Shown here piece after piece: positions 1 to 12,000 of a stretch of DNA of 64,000 nucleotides. This DNA is from Diphasiastrum complanatum (Eukaryota > Streptophyta > Lycopodiopsida > Lycopodiales > Lycopodiaceae). Each line of letters starts with the position of its first letter. Positions within the stretch are counted from its first letter, which is position 1. The translations under genes and the position numbers were made by a program. Location: contig MU831859.1 of NCBI GenBank assembly GCA_029204225.1, positions 1-64,000 of the forward strand, read 5' to 3'. Below the pieces are notes generated by a model. It saw only the letters and a list, made by a program, of their open reading frames with translations. It made no database searches and was not told the origin of the DNA.

Positions 1-1620
1 AAAAGTAAAATTATGGTCGATGCGTCTGTAAAGAAGAGAAAGAGAGGTGGTGGAGGGATCAAGGAGACCCAAACCACCCAGTTGGATACAAATATCCAAT
101 TCAGCAAGCTAGGGTCATTGTTCCATAGGAATTTTCTAAAGACCATTGCAATGGAGAGGAAATAGAAGGGAGGGAGGAATCAGATGAAGAAGAAGTGAGT
201 AAAATAGGAGAGATGATGTGCTTGAGGATGATAAGTCTTGCGGTAAATGAGAGATTAGAAGAATTCCAACGAATGATCTGGGAGAGGACTCTCTCAAATA
301 TCCAATTAAAATGACCTATGTTGGAGAGGGAGGCTCCAAGAGGAAAACCAAGATATCTGAGTATGATGGTGCCATGCGGAAGGACATTGAGTCCAAGATC
401 TTGACACCATGAAGGGGTGGCATTATGAGAGAGGATAATATGATCACATTTCTTTAAGTTCACCAAGGAATCAAAGTTACTATAGAATCGATTAATCTCA
501 TGGAGGAGAAGGAAAGCATAAGAATGGTGGATCTCGATAATACGAGCAAGATTGTTAGTGAAAAGTTGAGGGCCAAGTGGGACATCACGAAAAACGAATG
601 GGCGAAAGAGAGGAGAAGAGTTAATTCAATGTATATGGAAGATAGGCGGCTCCATAGCGATAACAAAAAGGAGGGGAGGGGGGGGAGACATCCTTGTCTA
701 ATTCCACAAGAGATAATGATGGAGGGGTACAAGACTCCTTGGAAAAGGATAGAAGTTGTGGTTGAAGAAAAGAGAGTTTAAATGAGTTTGAAAATGTAGA
801 CCGGGAAGCCAAGAAAGAACAAGAAGTAAGGAGATAGTTCCAGTTGATGAGGTCAAAAGCTTTATCTAAATCTATCTTTAGCACAAGAGCCAAATGATTA
901 AACCAAAGAGAAGAGTCAATGGCAAACCAAACGTTCATAATGTTATCAAAGAGGGATTTGTCTTTAGTGAAGCTAGATTGACACTTGGACAAGTGAGCAG
1001 GGAGGAAAGGGGCAATTCTTTTGGCAATTGCTTTTGTGAAAGTCTTATAGGAAGTGTTAAGCATAATAAGAGGCCGATAGTTAGAAATTTTAGAAGGAGA
1101 CTCAGCTTTAGGGATGAGTTTCATAAGACCTTGGGAGAAGGAAGGAAGAAAGATGCCTAAGGAGATCGTAGAGTTAGTGGCCAGAAGAAGAGGCGCAGGA
1201 CCGACAACATTCCAATTTGCCAGAAAAAAGTCAGGAGTTACACCATTTGGACCAGGAGTTTTGTCTTTATTGATTGGGAAAGAAGAGAAGAGAGAGAGGA
1301 AGAGTCATCAATAGATAAAGGGAATGGGAAAGAATAGTAACTAGAAATATCCAAAATGAGTGGTTTAGGGAGAGGAACTGGATTATAGAGTAGAGAAAAG
1401 TGGTTGTAAAAATAACTGCAAATGGCTTCATAGGTAGGGAGAGATGAACCGTTAATAGTGAGACCACAAGAATCTTCTATCCGAAGCTAATATTTGAGTT
1501 TCCTAAAGAAGTAGAGGTAAGTCTACTTCCCTAAGCCATTTAAGCTGAGTTCTCTTTCGTAAGATAATGGCTTTAGAGTGGTTTAGTACTTCGAGACAGT
1601 TAGAAACAACCAAGAATTCA
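1..1620 (-). mobile_element. LINE (non-LTR) reverse transcriptase remnant
   Basis: Reading the minus strand from about 1600 to 1 gives, in order but in several frames, the landmarks of a plant L1-type pol. The sequence KTPGPNGVTPDFFLANWN lies near 1270-1215, before the RT. SNYRPLIMLNTSYKTFTKAI and the finger/palm stretch KIDLDKAFDLINW lie at 1124-840. A frame-shifted GIRQGC box lies at 732-690, and RYLGFPLG with the following thumb region at 350-200. Frame changes and stops separate these blocks, and I could not recognise the catalytic FxDD box, so it is a dead copy. The 3' end of the element lies off the left edge of the window; endonuclease sequence was not recognised upstream. Family assignment is secure from the motif order; subfamily is not. 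Confidence 0.85.
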
Positions 1621-1756
1621 TCAGCACAAAGGGAGGGCTACTTTGTCTAAGAGAAAATTTGAGAATTGAAGAGAAACAAGAGGCTAGTTTCCCATGTTGT
1701 CTGACAAAGGAACGTGAGCAGTTGATGATGTATCCCAAGTAGAAAAGGAGGACATT

Positions 1757-2499
1757 GTAAGTGTTCACTTTTCACACATGTGAGTACTTCTCAAACAATG
1801 TGAATGATCTCCTAAGATGTGTGTGATTGCACGTAGATCAATCTAGATTGAGATACAAGCATACTAGCTCAAAAATCTAAGGAAAGAGCACTCTAGACAT
1901 GCATCAAACATCAACCATTCAACACACATAATGAAAGGACACTTTTCATTAAAAAAAAAATCCAAATCCATGCAAATGTCCATTGGACCACCCAATCATA
2001 CACCCCTCCACCTCTTAACTATTATAGATTTGGCTTGCTCTTGGATAGAGAGAGAATGCTACAAAGAGCTCTCGGGTAGAGAGAGAATGTAAAACAAAAA
2101 CTAAGTGTTGGAGCTTGCTATCTCTCAATCTTGCTACAAAAAACTAATTATGGACTCACCCTCACTCCCACTCATAGTAGCTTGAGATCCAAGAGTGTGG
2201 AAATGATGAAATTTGATTGGACCTCTAAAATACCACCTCTTACTATGATTGGACCTCCTACATCTCACCTCTTACAATGATTGGACCATTTTGGTGCACC
2301 TTACTTCATGATTGGCCCAAATTGACAAATTAGATTAAGAGGTGCTATGTCACTAATCCTCTAGCATCAAGCAAGTGTAACTAGCCTACATTACCACGAG
2401 CTAATCCACTTCCAAAATTAGCCTAATCACTTATTTACAAGTGTAAAATGAGTGGGTTTGAAAGAGGACCCCCAAACCTCAAGATAGATGGCTTTTACA
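1757..2499 (-). repeat. Probable 3' LTR of the adjacent Copia remnant
   Basis: On the minus strand the Copia RNase H tail ends near 2530. It is followed by a purine-rich stretch (AAGGAGGAATG, about 2517-2507) and then TGTAAAAG at 2499, the expected polypurine-tract/LTR start arrangement. The other LTR end is not certain; TGT near 1757 is a candidate. The segment carries short repeats (GAGAGAGAATG twice near 2050-2090) and a TTCACACATGTGAG palindrome near 1771 that also occurs as variants in other LTRs of this window. No partner LTR was seen, so the boundaries are approximate. Confidence 0.45.
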
Positions 2500-2529
2500 A
2501 TTTCGCATTCCTCCTTAAAAGATATCTAT

Positions 2530-3315
2530 CTACTTTAAAATGGATCTTGGAATCAAGCCAAGATTAGATCTAAACTTTATGAAAGCACTGTTGAGCAATG
2601 GTCTAGTGAGGAGATCGACAATACATGATGAAGATTCAATATGCTCCAAGTTGCTTTCTCCTCCAATGGCTTCTCTTAAAGTGGTGTGCAATCTCAATAT
2701 GTTTGCTTCTTGCATGAAAAAACCTTATACAACATCTCATATGGTGTTTTTCCTCCTAGAGCAAGATTTGGAAGCCTATTACAAAGGTAATTTGCACAAA
2801 AAATTGTTTCTCCCCAAGAATATTTTGAAAGAGATGCCTCTATTCTAAGAGCTTTTGCACATTCACAAAGAGTTCTATTTTTCCTTTCAGCCACTCCATT
2901 TTGTTGGGGGGTAATAAGCACAAGTGAACTCTCTTCTAATTCCCTCTTGCTCATAATAAATTTGTTGGAGACATACTCTCCACCACCATCACATCTCAAA
3001 ACTTTTAAACTACAAGAGAATTGTTTTTCAACAAAAGCTTTAAATTTGAGAAATACATCAAACATCATAGACTTGGAAGATAAGAGATACACCCAACCAA
3101 ATCTTTTGTATCATCAATAAAAGTCAAAAATCATGTAGCTCCTCCTTTGCTCTTGGAAGATGCAAAGTGTACATATGAGTGCACTAGCTCAAAAGGAAGT
3201 TGAGACTTGATGTTGGATCTTGGAAAAGGCCTCTTATGAGACTTTGCAATAGCACAAGCTTCACAAGGTAGAAGCTCCTTTGAAATAGTCTTTGGGAAAA
3301 AGACCTAAAAACATA
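2530..3315 (-). pseudogene. Ty1/Copia integrase fused by deletion to RNase H tail
   Basis: Minus-strand sequence from about 3300 encodes the end of the GAG-pre-integrase zinc region (a CEAC motif followed by KSHKRPFP), then the integrase core. The core shows LTFIDD, a degraded SDNGGEY-like motif reading RCDGGGEYVSNKF, and [20 protein letters not shown], ending at GKTPYEMLY near 2720. It then passes within a few bases to IVDLLTRPLLNSAFIKFRSN, the C-terminal tail of RNase H (2650-2540). All of RT and most of RNase H, about 2 kb in the intact Copia at 39-45 kb, are missing, so this is an internal deletion. It resembles that Copia but is clearly diverged. The upstream part ends abruptly near 3315. 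Confidence 0.85.
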
Positions 3316-3435
3316 TCCCCAAAGCTGCTAAGGAGAACAATCTTCAGAAGGGCCAATAACCGTAGCCCAAAAAAGGGGGGTTAAACTGACCGCCGCATTA
3401 GAAGGAAGACAATCAAAAGGCTTGTCTAAGGCCAT

Positions 3436-4179
3436 CGATTCAGAAAGGCTCAAACATCCAGACCACAGCTCCTCGCTCATAGCGCCCCCAACATATCTAC
3501 AAATGCTACTTATGGTATTCGTCGTCCAACAGTGCTTGTTGTAGCCACCCCCCTCGCTCCAGCGGGGTGCTACAGATGGTAGCCCACCTCTGTATGACCG
3601 ATACCTAGTACAAATCAAATCACACTACTTTCAGCTCGAGACATTCATTATATGTATGGTGTACAAATCATTTAAGAGTACTTTGAGCTCAAGCAAATTA
3701 TTATGAAGTCCATGGAGGGGTGAAGGTAGTCCATGGAGGGGTGAAGGTAGTGCATGTGAGCTTGTCTTCATTCACAAGTTTCTTTCAACTCCCAAAAGGG
3801 AGATACTCGATTCAGAAAGGCTCAAACATCCAGACCACAGCTCCTCGCTCATAGCGCCCCCAACATATCTACAAATGCTACTTATGGTATTCGTCGTCCA
3901 ACAGTGCTTGTTGTAGCCACCCCCCTCGCTCCAGCGGGGTGCTACAGATGGTAGCCCACCTCTGTATGACCGATACCTAGTACAAATCAAATCACACTAC
4001 TTTCAGCTCAAGACATTCATTATATGTATGGTGTACAAATCATTTAAGAGTACTTTGAGCTCAAGCAAATTATTATGAAGTCCATGGAGGGGTGAAGGTA
4101 GTCCATGGAGGGGTGAAGGTAGTGCATGTGAGCTTGTCTTCATTCACAAGTTTCTTTCAACTCCCAAAAGGGAGATACT
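3436..4179. repeat. Two 372-bp tandem copies, almost identical
   Basis: The segment beginning CGATTCAGAAAGG at 3436 is repeated from 3808 with a period of exactly 372 bp; the second copy ends at 4179. By eye the copies differ at one base (AGCTCGAGAC versus AGCTCAAGAC). Each unit ends with a doubled 21-bp motif, GTCCATGGAGGGGTGAAGGTA. A minus-strand reading frame of about 60 codons is present in both units, but its product is not recognised. The near identity implies a very recent duplication or an assembly duplication. Confidence 0.9.
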
Positions 4180-6446
4180 CGATGTAATTAATGTACTTCA
4201 TGCACGAGAAAGTAGCCTTCCACCCACAATAATCAGTCAAAAAATGGATCAATAGTTACTCTTCCTTCTTGTGTAAGCTTTGTATGATCCCACTCAACGT
4301 TATAGTTGCTGTTGCTGCGTTTACAGATTCACGCATAATAGTAAAGAAGTCCCGAAGGTGTTGCTTCACTTACTTATCACAGAAGCTGTCTAAAAATATA
4401 TGCTCAAGCTGGCACTGACTCATACCTTCATACTCAAGTGCGGTGGTCTCCACACCAATTCAAGCAGCAAATTACCGTGCCCAGGACAGACTCAATATTG
4501 GACGACTATTGCGTGGAAGAGTGACTAGTCCGTTAAGAGGCTCATCCAAATTTAAGGTGCTATGTCTCAGACTTCTATTAGAAGCTTTATTTCTGTAGCA
4601 CTCCAGATAAATATTTACGCAACTATTGCGCAACAGCTTAAAAAATAAATAAAAGCAAATAACACTCAAAGGAACTCTTTCACAATAACACAAAGTCCTG
4701 GTTGCAGCATTGAAAATAGAAAAATGTTCTCATGAAGTGCCCAACACTCCTTTCATGCATAGTTTCACTGTATGTCCTCCTATCCTTTTGTTGCACAAGT
4801 TCTAGGATCGATGCCTAACTTTACTAAAACCTCTAATCACATGCACATTGCTTCAATTCCATGCTTCACTACCAGACCACGAGTCCTTTGAAGAGGTGAC
4901 CAGATATTGCCTTTTGGTTTGATGCCTGGATATATGCTTTGCATCCCCACTTGTGCTACTTCTTCCCTTCATGAAGTAAACACCTTCCAATGTTTCGAAC
5001 TGCTAACATTCAACCTATCCATAGGACACACTTGGCTTTGCAAAAATGGCTAAAGTACCAAGTGAAGCAACCACGAATTTTCAAAATCTGGCTTATTGTC
5101 CATCCCAGCGTGGTGCATGGGTAGAACGTACTATTGTTGATTGAGACCAGCAGGCTCAAATCCTAGCCATTACGTATTGATATCTTAGGAGCTAGCTTCT
5201 CACTTGGCGTTGCCCAGATGACATTGTCATGTTGTATATGTTGTGTATAACCTACTAGTTGCATAACTCTCATGCTAACCCATGAGGATGATTTCAAATA
5301 GCACATTAACTCTGAGGTAGTGCTCGTAAAAATTGGCAAAGTATAGGAATGGAACCAGCAAATTTTCTCAAAAATCGATATCATAAAATATTTGACGGTT
5401 TTTTATGCAAGCATATATACCTTTTTATGAGTAAAAGTCTACAAATAACTGAGTTGTTCTATAAAATGCAAGTTTTTTGAAAATAGCTCAAAAGAGGTTT
5501 CCCGAGCACTGCTCTTAGCCCACTCTTCAATCCATGATACTCTTGGAAGTTCATTCTTAAAGAACAAACTCTCTTCAAATTTTAGCCTGCTTTATAGCCT
5601 TTATTCTACTCATCTTAAGGTCACTTTTCTTAAAGGTAGGTGAACTAAGATATCATCAAAGTTATGCCCGTCAGGGAAATAGTATTGCAGTAGTCATGGA
5701 GCAAGAAGTGAAGAAAGAAAAAACTTCACTTTTGGAAATCTTTGTGTGATGTGGTCCTCTTACATTAGCCATTGAAGGCAATCAAGTGAGAATATAAAGG
5801 AGGAAAGATTCAGAGACCCAAGAGAGAAGAAAGATAATCATTGAATAATTTAGCTTTTGAAGGCTTGAAAACTAGCATTGCAAATAGTTGATGGTGCACC
5901 AAAGAGAGAGGAAAGCCAACATTGGAAACTAGTAGGCCATAAGAAGAATTTAGCATGAAGAACAACACTGAAAATTGACATAACGAAGGATCATGAAGAG
6001 AATGCACGAAGGTATGTGAAGAGATTCACAAACATTAAAACCATTGTTGAAGTGAAAGATTGTTGAGGGTCTCTTCGTGTAAAAGGTCTTACTCACCATT
6101 GAAAAGTTCAACCTTAAGTGAGACACTTGTCATAAAAATATAGGTCCAACCTCTTTTTTGAAGAGTTCAACCTTTGGTTAAAGGGAGTGTGAAAGTGATG
6201 TAAATCAAGATGATGAATTAGAAGCACCTATGTTCTTTCCAGAATGTATACATCAACATCAACAACATTAGAACTTGAATTATGAATGTCACCCAAGCTA
6301 GAGAAAACTTGTTTTCTCTTTTTTTATTGGGCCAAGTATCCCCTAGAACGTCAATGATGGGCAGTTGACAGGTGACGGCGATAGGCGATTTTTTGGAATG
6401 TTCCAAAAAAAATCATTTTTGTTTTATAGAGAGAGAAAGATATATA
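4180..6446. other. Gene-free stretch, no recognised coding sequence
   Basis: Only short, unconvincing reading frames occur here. One noteworthy piece is 5105-5165, where GTGGTGCATGGGTAGAAC is followed about 30 bases later by GGCTCAAATCC. These resemble the A and B boxes of a tRNA-derived promoter and could mark a SINE, but no clear 3' tail or target duplication was found. The remainder looks like old repeat or intergenic DNA. Confidence 0.5.
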
Positions 6447-6579
<133 letters not shown>

Positions 6580-6929
6580 AAATTTAATAGGGTTTATTTA
6601 GGGTTAGGACTTTTTTAGAGTTGTGAGATGACAAATAGCGATAATGTGAGCTTTGAATGCTAACATATCAATAATGATGTAAATGAAAAATTGTTTGAAG
6701 ATGGAACTGTTGGTTTTAAAAATATTTGTGTGGTTAGTTTCAACATCATTTACAATATAAATGAGTTCATATTTTACTATTAAAAAATAGAACATTTTAC
6801 ACTCGATCAGGCATTGCCAAGCAACGTCCTCCATTGTCATTATTATCTTTTTCCATTATGATCAATCATCGCCAGAAAACTTTGCAAATGCATATGATTG
6901 AAGTGATATATTTGTTAAAAAAAAATTCT

Positions 6930-7552
6930 ATTAAAACTTTTATAATACCTATGATCTAGCTCAAAACTTTTCACTTGTTTTTCTTTGTTATTGTGGTTGG
7001 ATTTTGTTTTACATCTTCATTTTAAGAGGTACTCTTGAAACATACATGTAATACTACCATAAAACTTAATCTTTGTTATTGTGATTGGATTTTTTTTTAT
7101 GAGTTCATTTTAAAAGGTACTCTTGAAACATACGTGTACCATAAAGCTTGCTTTCATTTTAACATCACTAGGTGACACTCATAAAATGTAACAAGAAAAA
7201 GAAAGTCGCCTCAAAATTTCTTCTGTGTAAGGAAAACTATGTCACTCAACAACATTTAAGTTCAATGTAAATGTTGTTAGCCGCCCTGAAATTCTTTTCA
7301 TGTGCAAAAAACATAGTGTCGCTAACAACATTTAATTTTAACATCACCTGGTGACATTAAATAAAAGTTGCTACAACATCACAACACAATTAGCACTCCA
7401 CCACATTGTTTTTGACATTGCAAATCGACAATAAAGTGGCGCTAAGCGATGTTTACTTTTTGACGCTTAGTACCAAAAATAAATGTCAGAGAAGTGACAA
7501 TTAAAATAAACGTCACAAATTTTTGTCAATATGCATGGTTTTTGCAGTAGTG
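6930..7552 (+). mobile_element. CACTA-like transposon end (one terminus only)
   Basis: The right edge reads GGTTTTTGCAGTAGTG and ends at 7552. Its reverse complement starts CACTACTGCAAAAACC, the typical form of En/Spm (CACTA) termini. Inside lie degenerate subterminal repeats: a block around AACAACATTTAA with a preceding GAAATTCTTTTC-like segment occurs twice (about 7204-7262 and 7278-7335), and AACATCAC(T/C)(A/T)GGTGACA occurs near 7160 and 7337. A roughly 80-bp unit containing GGTACTCTTGAAACATAC is also repeated between 6990 and 7150. No matching left terminus or transposase was found, so it may be a fragment or a non-autonomous copy. Confidence 0.5.
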
Positions 7553-9075
7553 CTATAGGCAATTTCCACTCTGTTTACAAGTAATTTGAAAATGCAGGTA
7601 ACAGAGCATATTATATAGATTTTACGATATAACATCTAATTAAATAACAACACTAGGCATAGGTGAAAGTGATTACAGATTCCAATCATTCGATTACAAG
7701 CCATCAAAATATCTTATGGAAATGGATGTGATCTTGTATAGCCTATCTATAGAACACACGTAATTAATTTCTGCCCAAATGAAAGAAACCTGTCTCAAAT
7801 GATTGAGATACCAACTGGTAAATGAATGAACAGAAATTGATCTCTTGAATTGCGAGTGTGATTGTTTGTTTTGTACTCCCTTTTTTGCCTAATGAATCAT
7901 TTTGTATAAAAGGCACAGTTGAAAATCAAGAAGTTGGTATCCAAACAAAGTGTCATCCAGCCACTATCTTCAGCTCAAGGAAGAATCTTTCATTATTAAC
8001 TAGAGGACTCCTGCTGCTGAACCTTTGTTGCATCTATCTGTCAATTCTAATATTGCCATATACTAAAAAGGTTCGACTTATGAAATCTCAGTTTATTCAT
8101 GTAGCAAATGTTCAGTACTTTACAAACATCCAAGTATCTGCAACTTACGGTCAGTCACTGTACCAGACACCTTTGAATATGTGACTGAGTCCTGAATTTG
8201 CTTGGGTGGTGTGAAATCACAAAAAATGCAGATTAGTTATGACTCGCAAAGACTCTACTGACACTCTCGACAATATTGTTGTAACTCCAAAAGAGATTTG
8301 AAGCTGTTAATCAAGTAAAAAGTTCGGAAGTAAAGCCATATCTGACCAAGATGTAAATTAGACAGAATACCATCTTCATAATAGTTTTGATTTTATGTGC
8401 AGCACACAGCCTGAAGAATGAAACCCATCTTCAAGATCCAAGTACAGAAACCGTTTAGCACATTATGCAACACAGAATACTTCAAGAGTTGAAGATTGTG
8501 TAGATACTGTTGTCCTTGAGTGTCTGTATAATGCATAGTATACTCCAAAAAGGAATGAAACATATCAAAAGATACATAATTAGCCAATTACATGCCATAT
8601 ATGACTGTACAAAATGTACACACGCCATATGTGCCACAACAACACAAGAGACCTACAAAATCTAACCACAATTATTCAAACTTCCACTCAGTTCAGCTGT
8701 ACAATTTGTGGCCTTGCACAGGAAAGAGAATAAGTCTTTGTGACCTCCTCTAATTGTCAAGCAAGCCGAAACAACAGCTTCAACTTTATCTACTCTTAGT
8801 TCATTTGTTACAAATCTATAGCCGGCTTTTTAGCAGATGCACATAATCTCAATATTTGGCCAAAAATATAGCACAGAACAGAAGTAATTATGCTCCTGCA
8901 AGAGTCAATATGCCAAAACGTACAGGAAAGTACCAGCCAATTACTCTGCTGACATAAAGAAAAATTTAGCAGGTGACCAATTTTTGCCACCAGCTTTCCA
9001 AATTCCTGCCGACTGAAGTGTAGATGAAGAGTCCTCTTGCAATACGTGACACCAAGAAACACCAAAGGAATCAAT
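7553..9075. other. Gene-free region downstream of the MEI2-like gene
   Basis: This lies just 3' of the minus-strand MEI2-like stop codon and probably includes its 3' UTR in the higher-numbered part. I did not find a convincing AATAAA signal at a suitable distance. The reading frames at 7858-8184 (plus) and 8393-8587 (minus) have no recognisable protein character. Confidence 0.5.
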
Positions 9076-12000
9076 TTACTCCCTTTCAGCATCCTGAGGA
9101 ATTTGGGCACTTGTTGCAAATTCAGAAGTTTCACTTTCAAGAACAGACTCGTCCTTGCTGCTGCTACTACTGCTAGCTGAAGGACTTCCAGGTTGTGTAC
9201 TTCCATTGCTGTTACGATCCCTGCTAGACCGTGTACGAACATTGATGCCCACGGGAAATGGTTCCTGGTAAAAAAAAACAGAAAGGGATGTACTTGACAC
9301 TTTTAGATTCCAAAGAAATTCATCTGAAAATGCAGTCGAGTAGGTAGCTATCTAGCTCACAAAATATATCAGGACAGTTTCACCATACGATTGTCACCAA
9401 GAAATACTTAACGAATACCTCTTGCATACAAAATTCAAGCTTATGCTTGTCACTGAAAATTACATAAAGAAGCCAATTTAAAGGAAATTTGGAGTCTTAG
9501 TGAGCTGCTTGCAAAATAATAAGCCACCTGATCACCCACGTTTGGTCCTTCTGTATGAAAAAGTATTGGACGGCATCTCTTATCCTCATTCATTAAGCTT
9601 GAGTTTTGAAAATGAGCTATAAGAGCAGCTTTTCCTTGGATTCGCCCATAAGCCAAAGAAGCAACTTTCTCACTGTTAAATTTTTCCCATTTCTTGCCAT
9701 GAAATGCCTGCATGCACCAAACAAGAAGTATCATCTTCCTCTCCCAGCCTACATAGCTTTCCTTACTCAAGAATATTGAAAGACCACATTGATAGATGTA
9801 AGTTCCTATCAATCGGCAATTCAAGTAAAATGCCAGTGAAAGAATATGAAAATTTCAGCATTCAAGGACCAAATGTGCTTCGTCCCACTCCAGTACTTGA
9901 GATGTAGTTTGTAAGGAGTTTGCTACACAAAAAGTGACTTGATTTGGACAACGAATTTAAGTAGCCTATTTGATTGGGTCAATTACTAGAATATGAGCTA
10001 AGCAAACACAAATTTTGCTATATATCCAATCTAAATATAATCCTTGAGCCACCAAACAATGATCTTACCAAACGCAGATTTTCTGCTTTGGATAAAAGCC
10101 GGATGTTCAGTCTGTCTGATTGATACAAATCATGAAGCCCATATTATTTTAAAACTTGATGAAATGTGGTTTGCTACTAGTATGAAAATTGAACACATCA
10201 CAGAAATGCTGAAATATAGTAATATCCAACCTCATAGAAAGGTACAATTCGAAAAGGATCTATCATGTTAATGAAAGCATATCCAACATTGCACTTGTTC
10301 TGCACACAATACAAAAGTTCCAGGTAACAGCTATTAGGAAGACATTAGAAAATTGCTTGGCACATTCTAGAAAGGACAAAATTTCTAGAAACAATACAAA
10401 TATCAGGACTTCCAAAGATTCACTTGCTCAACATGCATAAAAGTCTACTTCAACACTCAAAGGCTGGCCCTCACGTTACATCCTCTGCTGCAAAACGAGT
10501 AAAACAGGTTAGGTTTTATGGTGATTATACATTGGACTAACTCAAATAATTACAGATTTATACCTTAAAATCAATGGGAAGGTAAATAAAGTCATAAGAT
10601 CCACGGTGATGCTCATCAATAGCTGCCAGCAGCATCTTGGCAGTGTATCTAAAGTCAACCATCCAGCACAATTAATGACACGTTTACCATCTACAATCAA
10701 CTCAAAATCCATCTACAATCAACTGAGTTTTAGCAAATAAAAAGCTGCTCCTTTTTTCACATCTACAGATGAGTTGATGGAACAAGAAGAACAACAAGAG
10801 TAGGTATTGTAGTTTAACATACTTGTTTGGAATGTTTTTTATCATCAAAGTTGTGCGAGGATCTTCTCCACGAAGTATGCGATCTATATCAAGTTGATAC
10901 TGTTTTTTACTATCAGCTTGTGTAGAACTCACATCCCCTCGACGATTTCTGCCTCGGTCGAGAAATCCATCCATAGAATTCATAAAAGCGACTGGTGGTC
11001 CACCATTTGAAAAGAATCGAGCTCTCTGTTGTGGTGGCATAAATCCAAGGGTAGCAGGTCCACAGTCTACACCTCCACCATTTGCCATGGTTGGGCCAAA
11101 ATTTATCATTCCATGTGAAGCATGAATGTTGAGAGCATGTGTTGCATGGGGACCCAATCCCATTCCTCCAAGTGAGCCAGATCTAAGCAAAGATGATGTA
11201 TTAGGTGAATCTGCAAAATAACCATGGTGAATATCCAAGCTAGCAACTTCGCCTGAAGGAGCAGAACCCACGTGATGGTGATGTGCAGAAACAAGGGCAT
11301 CTCCCAAACGACCATGCGTCCCTGGGAAAGGGTTAGGCTGAGGTTGAGGTTGAACTCTACCAATATGATTGTACGTATTCGTAGCAGAGGTTGTAGACCA
11401 CATAATTGGCGGAGAGTTTTGTGGATGATGCAGATAGGGATTTAAATTTCCCCATAAGAATTGTTTACTAGACAAAGGTATTCCGTTATCATTTGAAATT
11501 GATGAACCCCCAGATACTCCTCCCACTGCGCCCAACATTTTCAGTAAGGTTCATCGTCAAACTATTGAGGAATGCAAACCAGGGTATGTAAATGTGATAA
11601 GAATTTTGATTATTTGCTGCAAAAAGGATGAAGACAACTTACCGCCCATCCCATGATCAAATCCAAGTATATCAACATTCGCACTATTAGCGGATCTCTG
11701 AAGTCGACTTCCTTCAGCTCCATCACGAGCTCTAAGGGAAGAACTGGAGCCCGGTGAATGTCCAGTTTGGGAAAAATTAACGGCAAGGCTGCCGAATTCA
11801 GGAAGTGAATCTGGATGATAAGGTGGCATCTGATGTTGCACTTTAGGGCTGCCCAAAGGACTTCCTTCAATTTGACCGAACTGCCCAAAATGGGTGGCAA
11901 TGTTGCCCACCTTTGTTGACGAGATACGAGGTGGCAGATTTGCTGCCACCACTCCATTTGAAGGACTACTTGAAGAAGTATTTAGATTCGCTGAAGCAGG

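Noticed and set aside
3436-3620. Frame conserved in the 372-bp tandem unit as a host gene
   Set aside because: Conservation is explained by the recent duplication itself, and no family motif is visible.
7858-8184. Plus-strand 108-codon frame downstream of the MEI2-like gene
   Set aside because: No recognisable motif, and it lies in the likely 3' flank of the minus-strand gene.
11106-11363. Frame overlapping the MEI2-like exon 11525-10823
   Set aside because: It is a shadow in another frame of a real exon.
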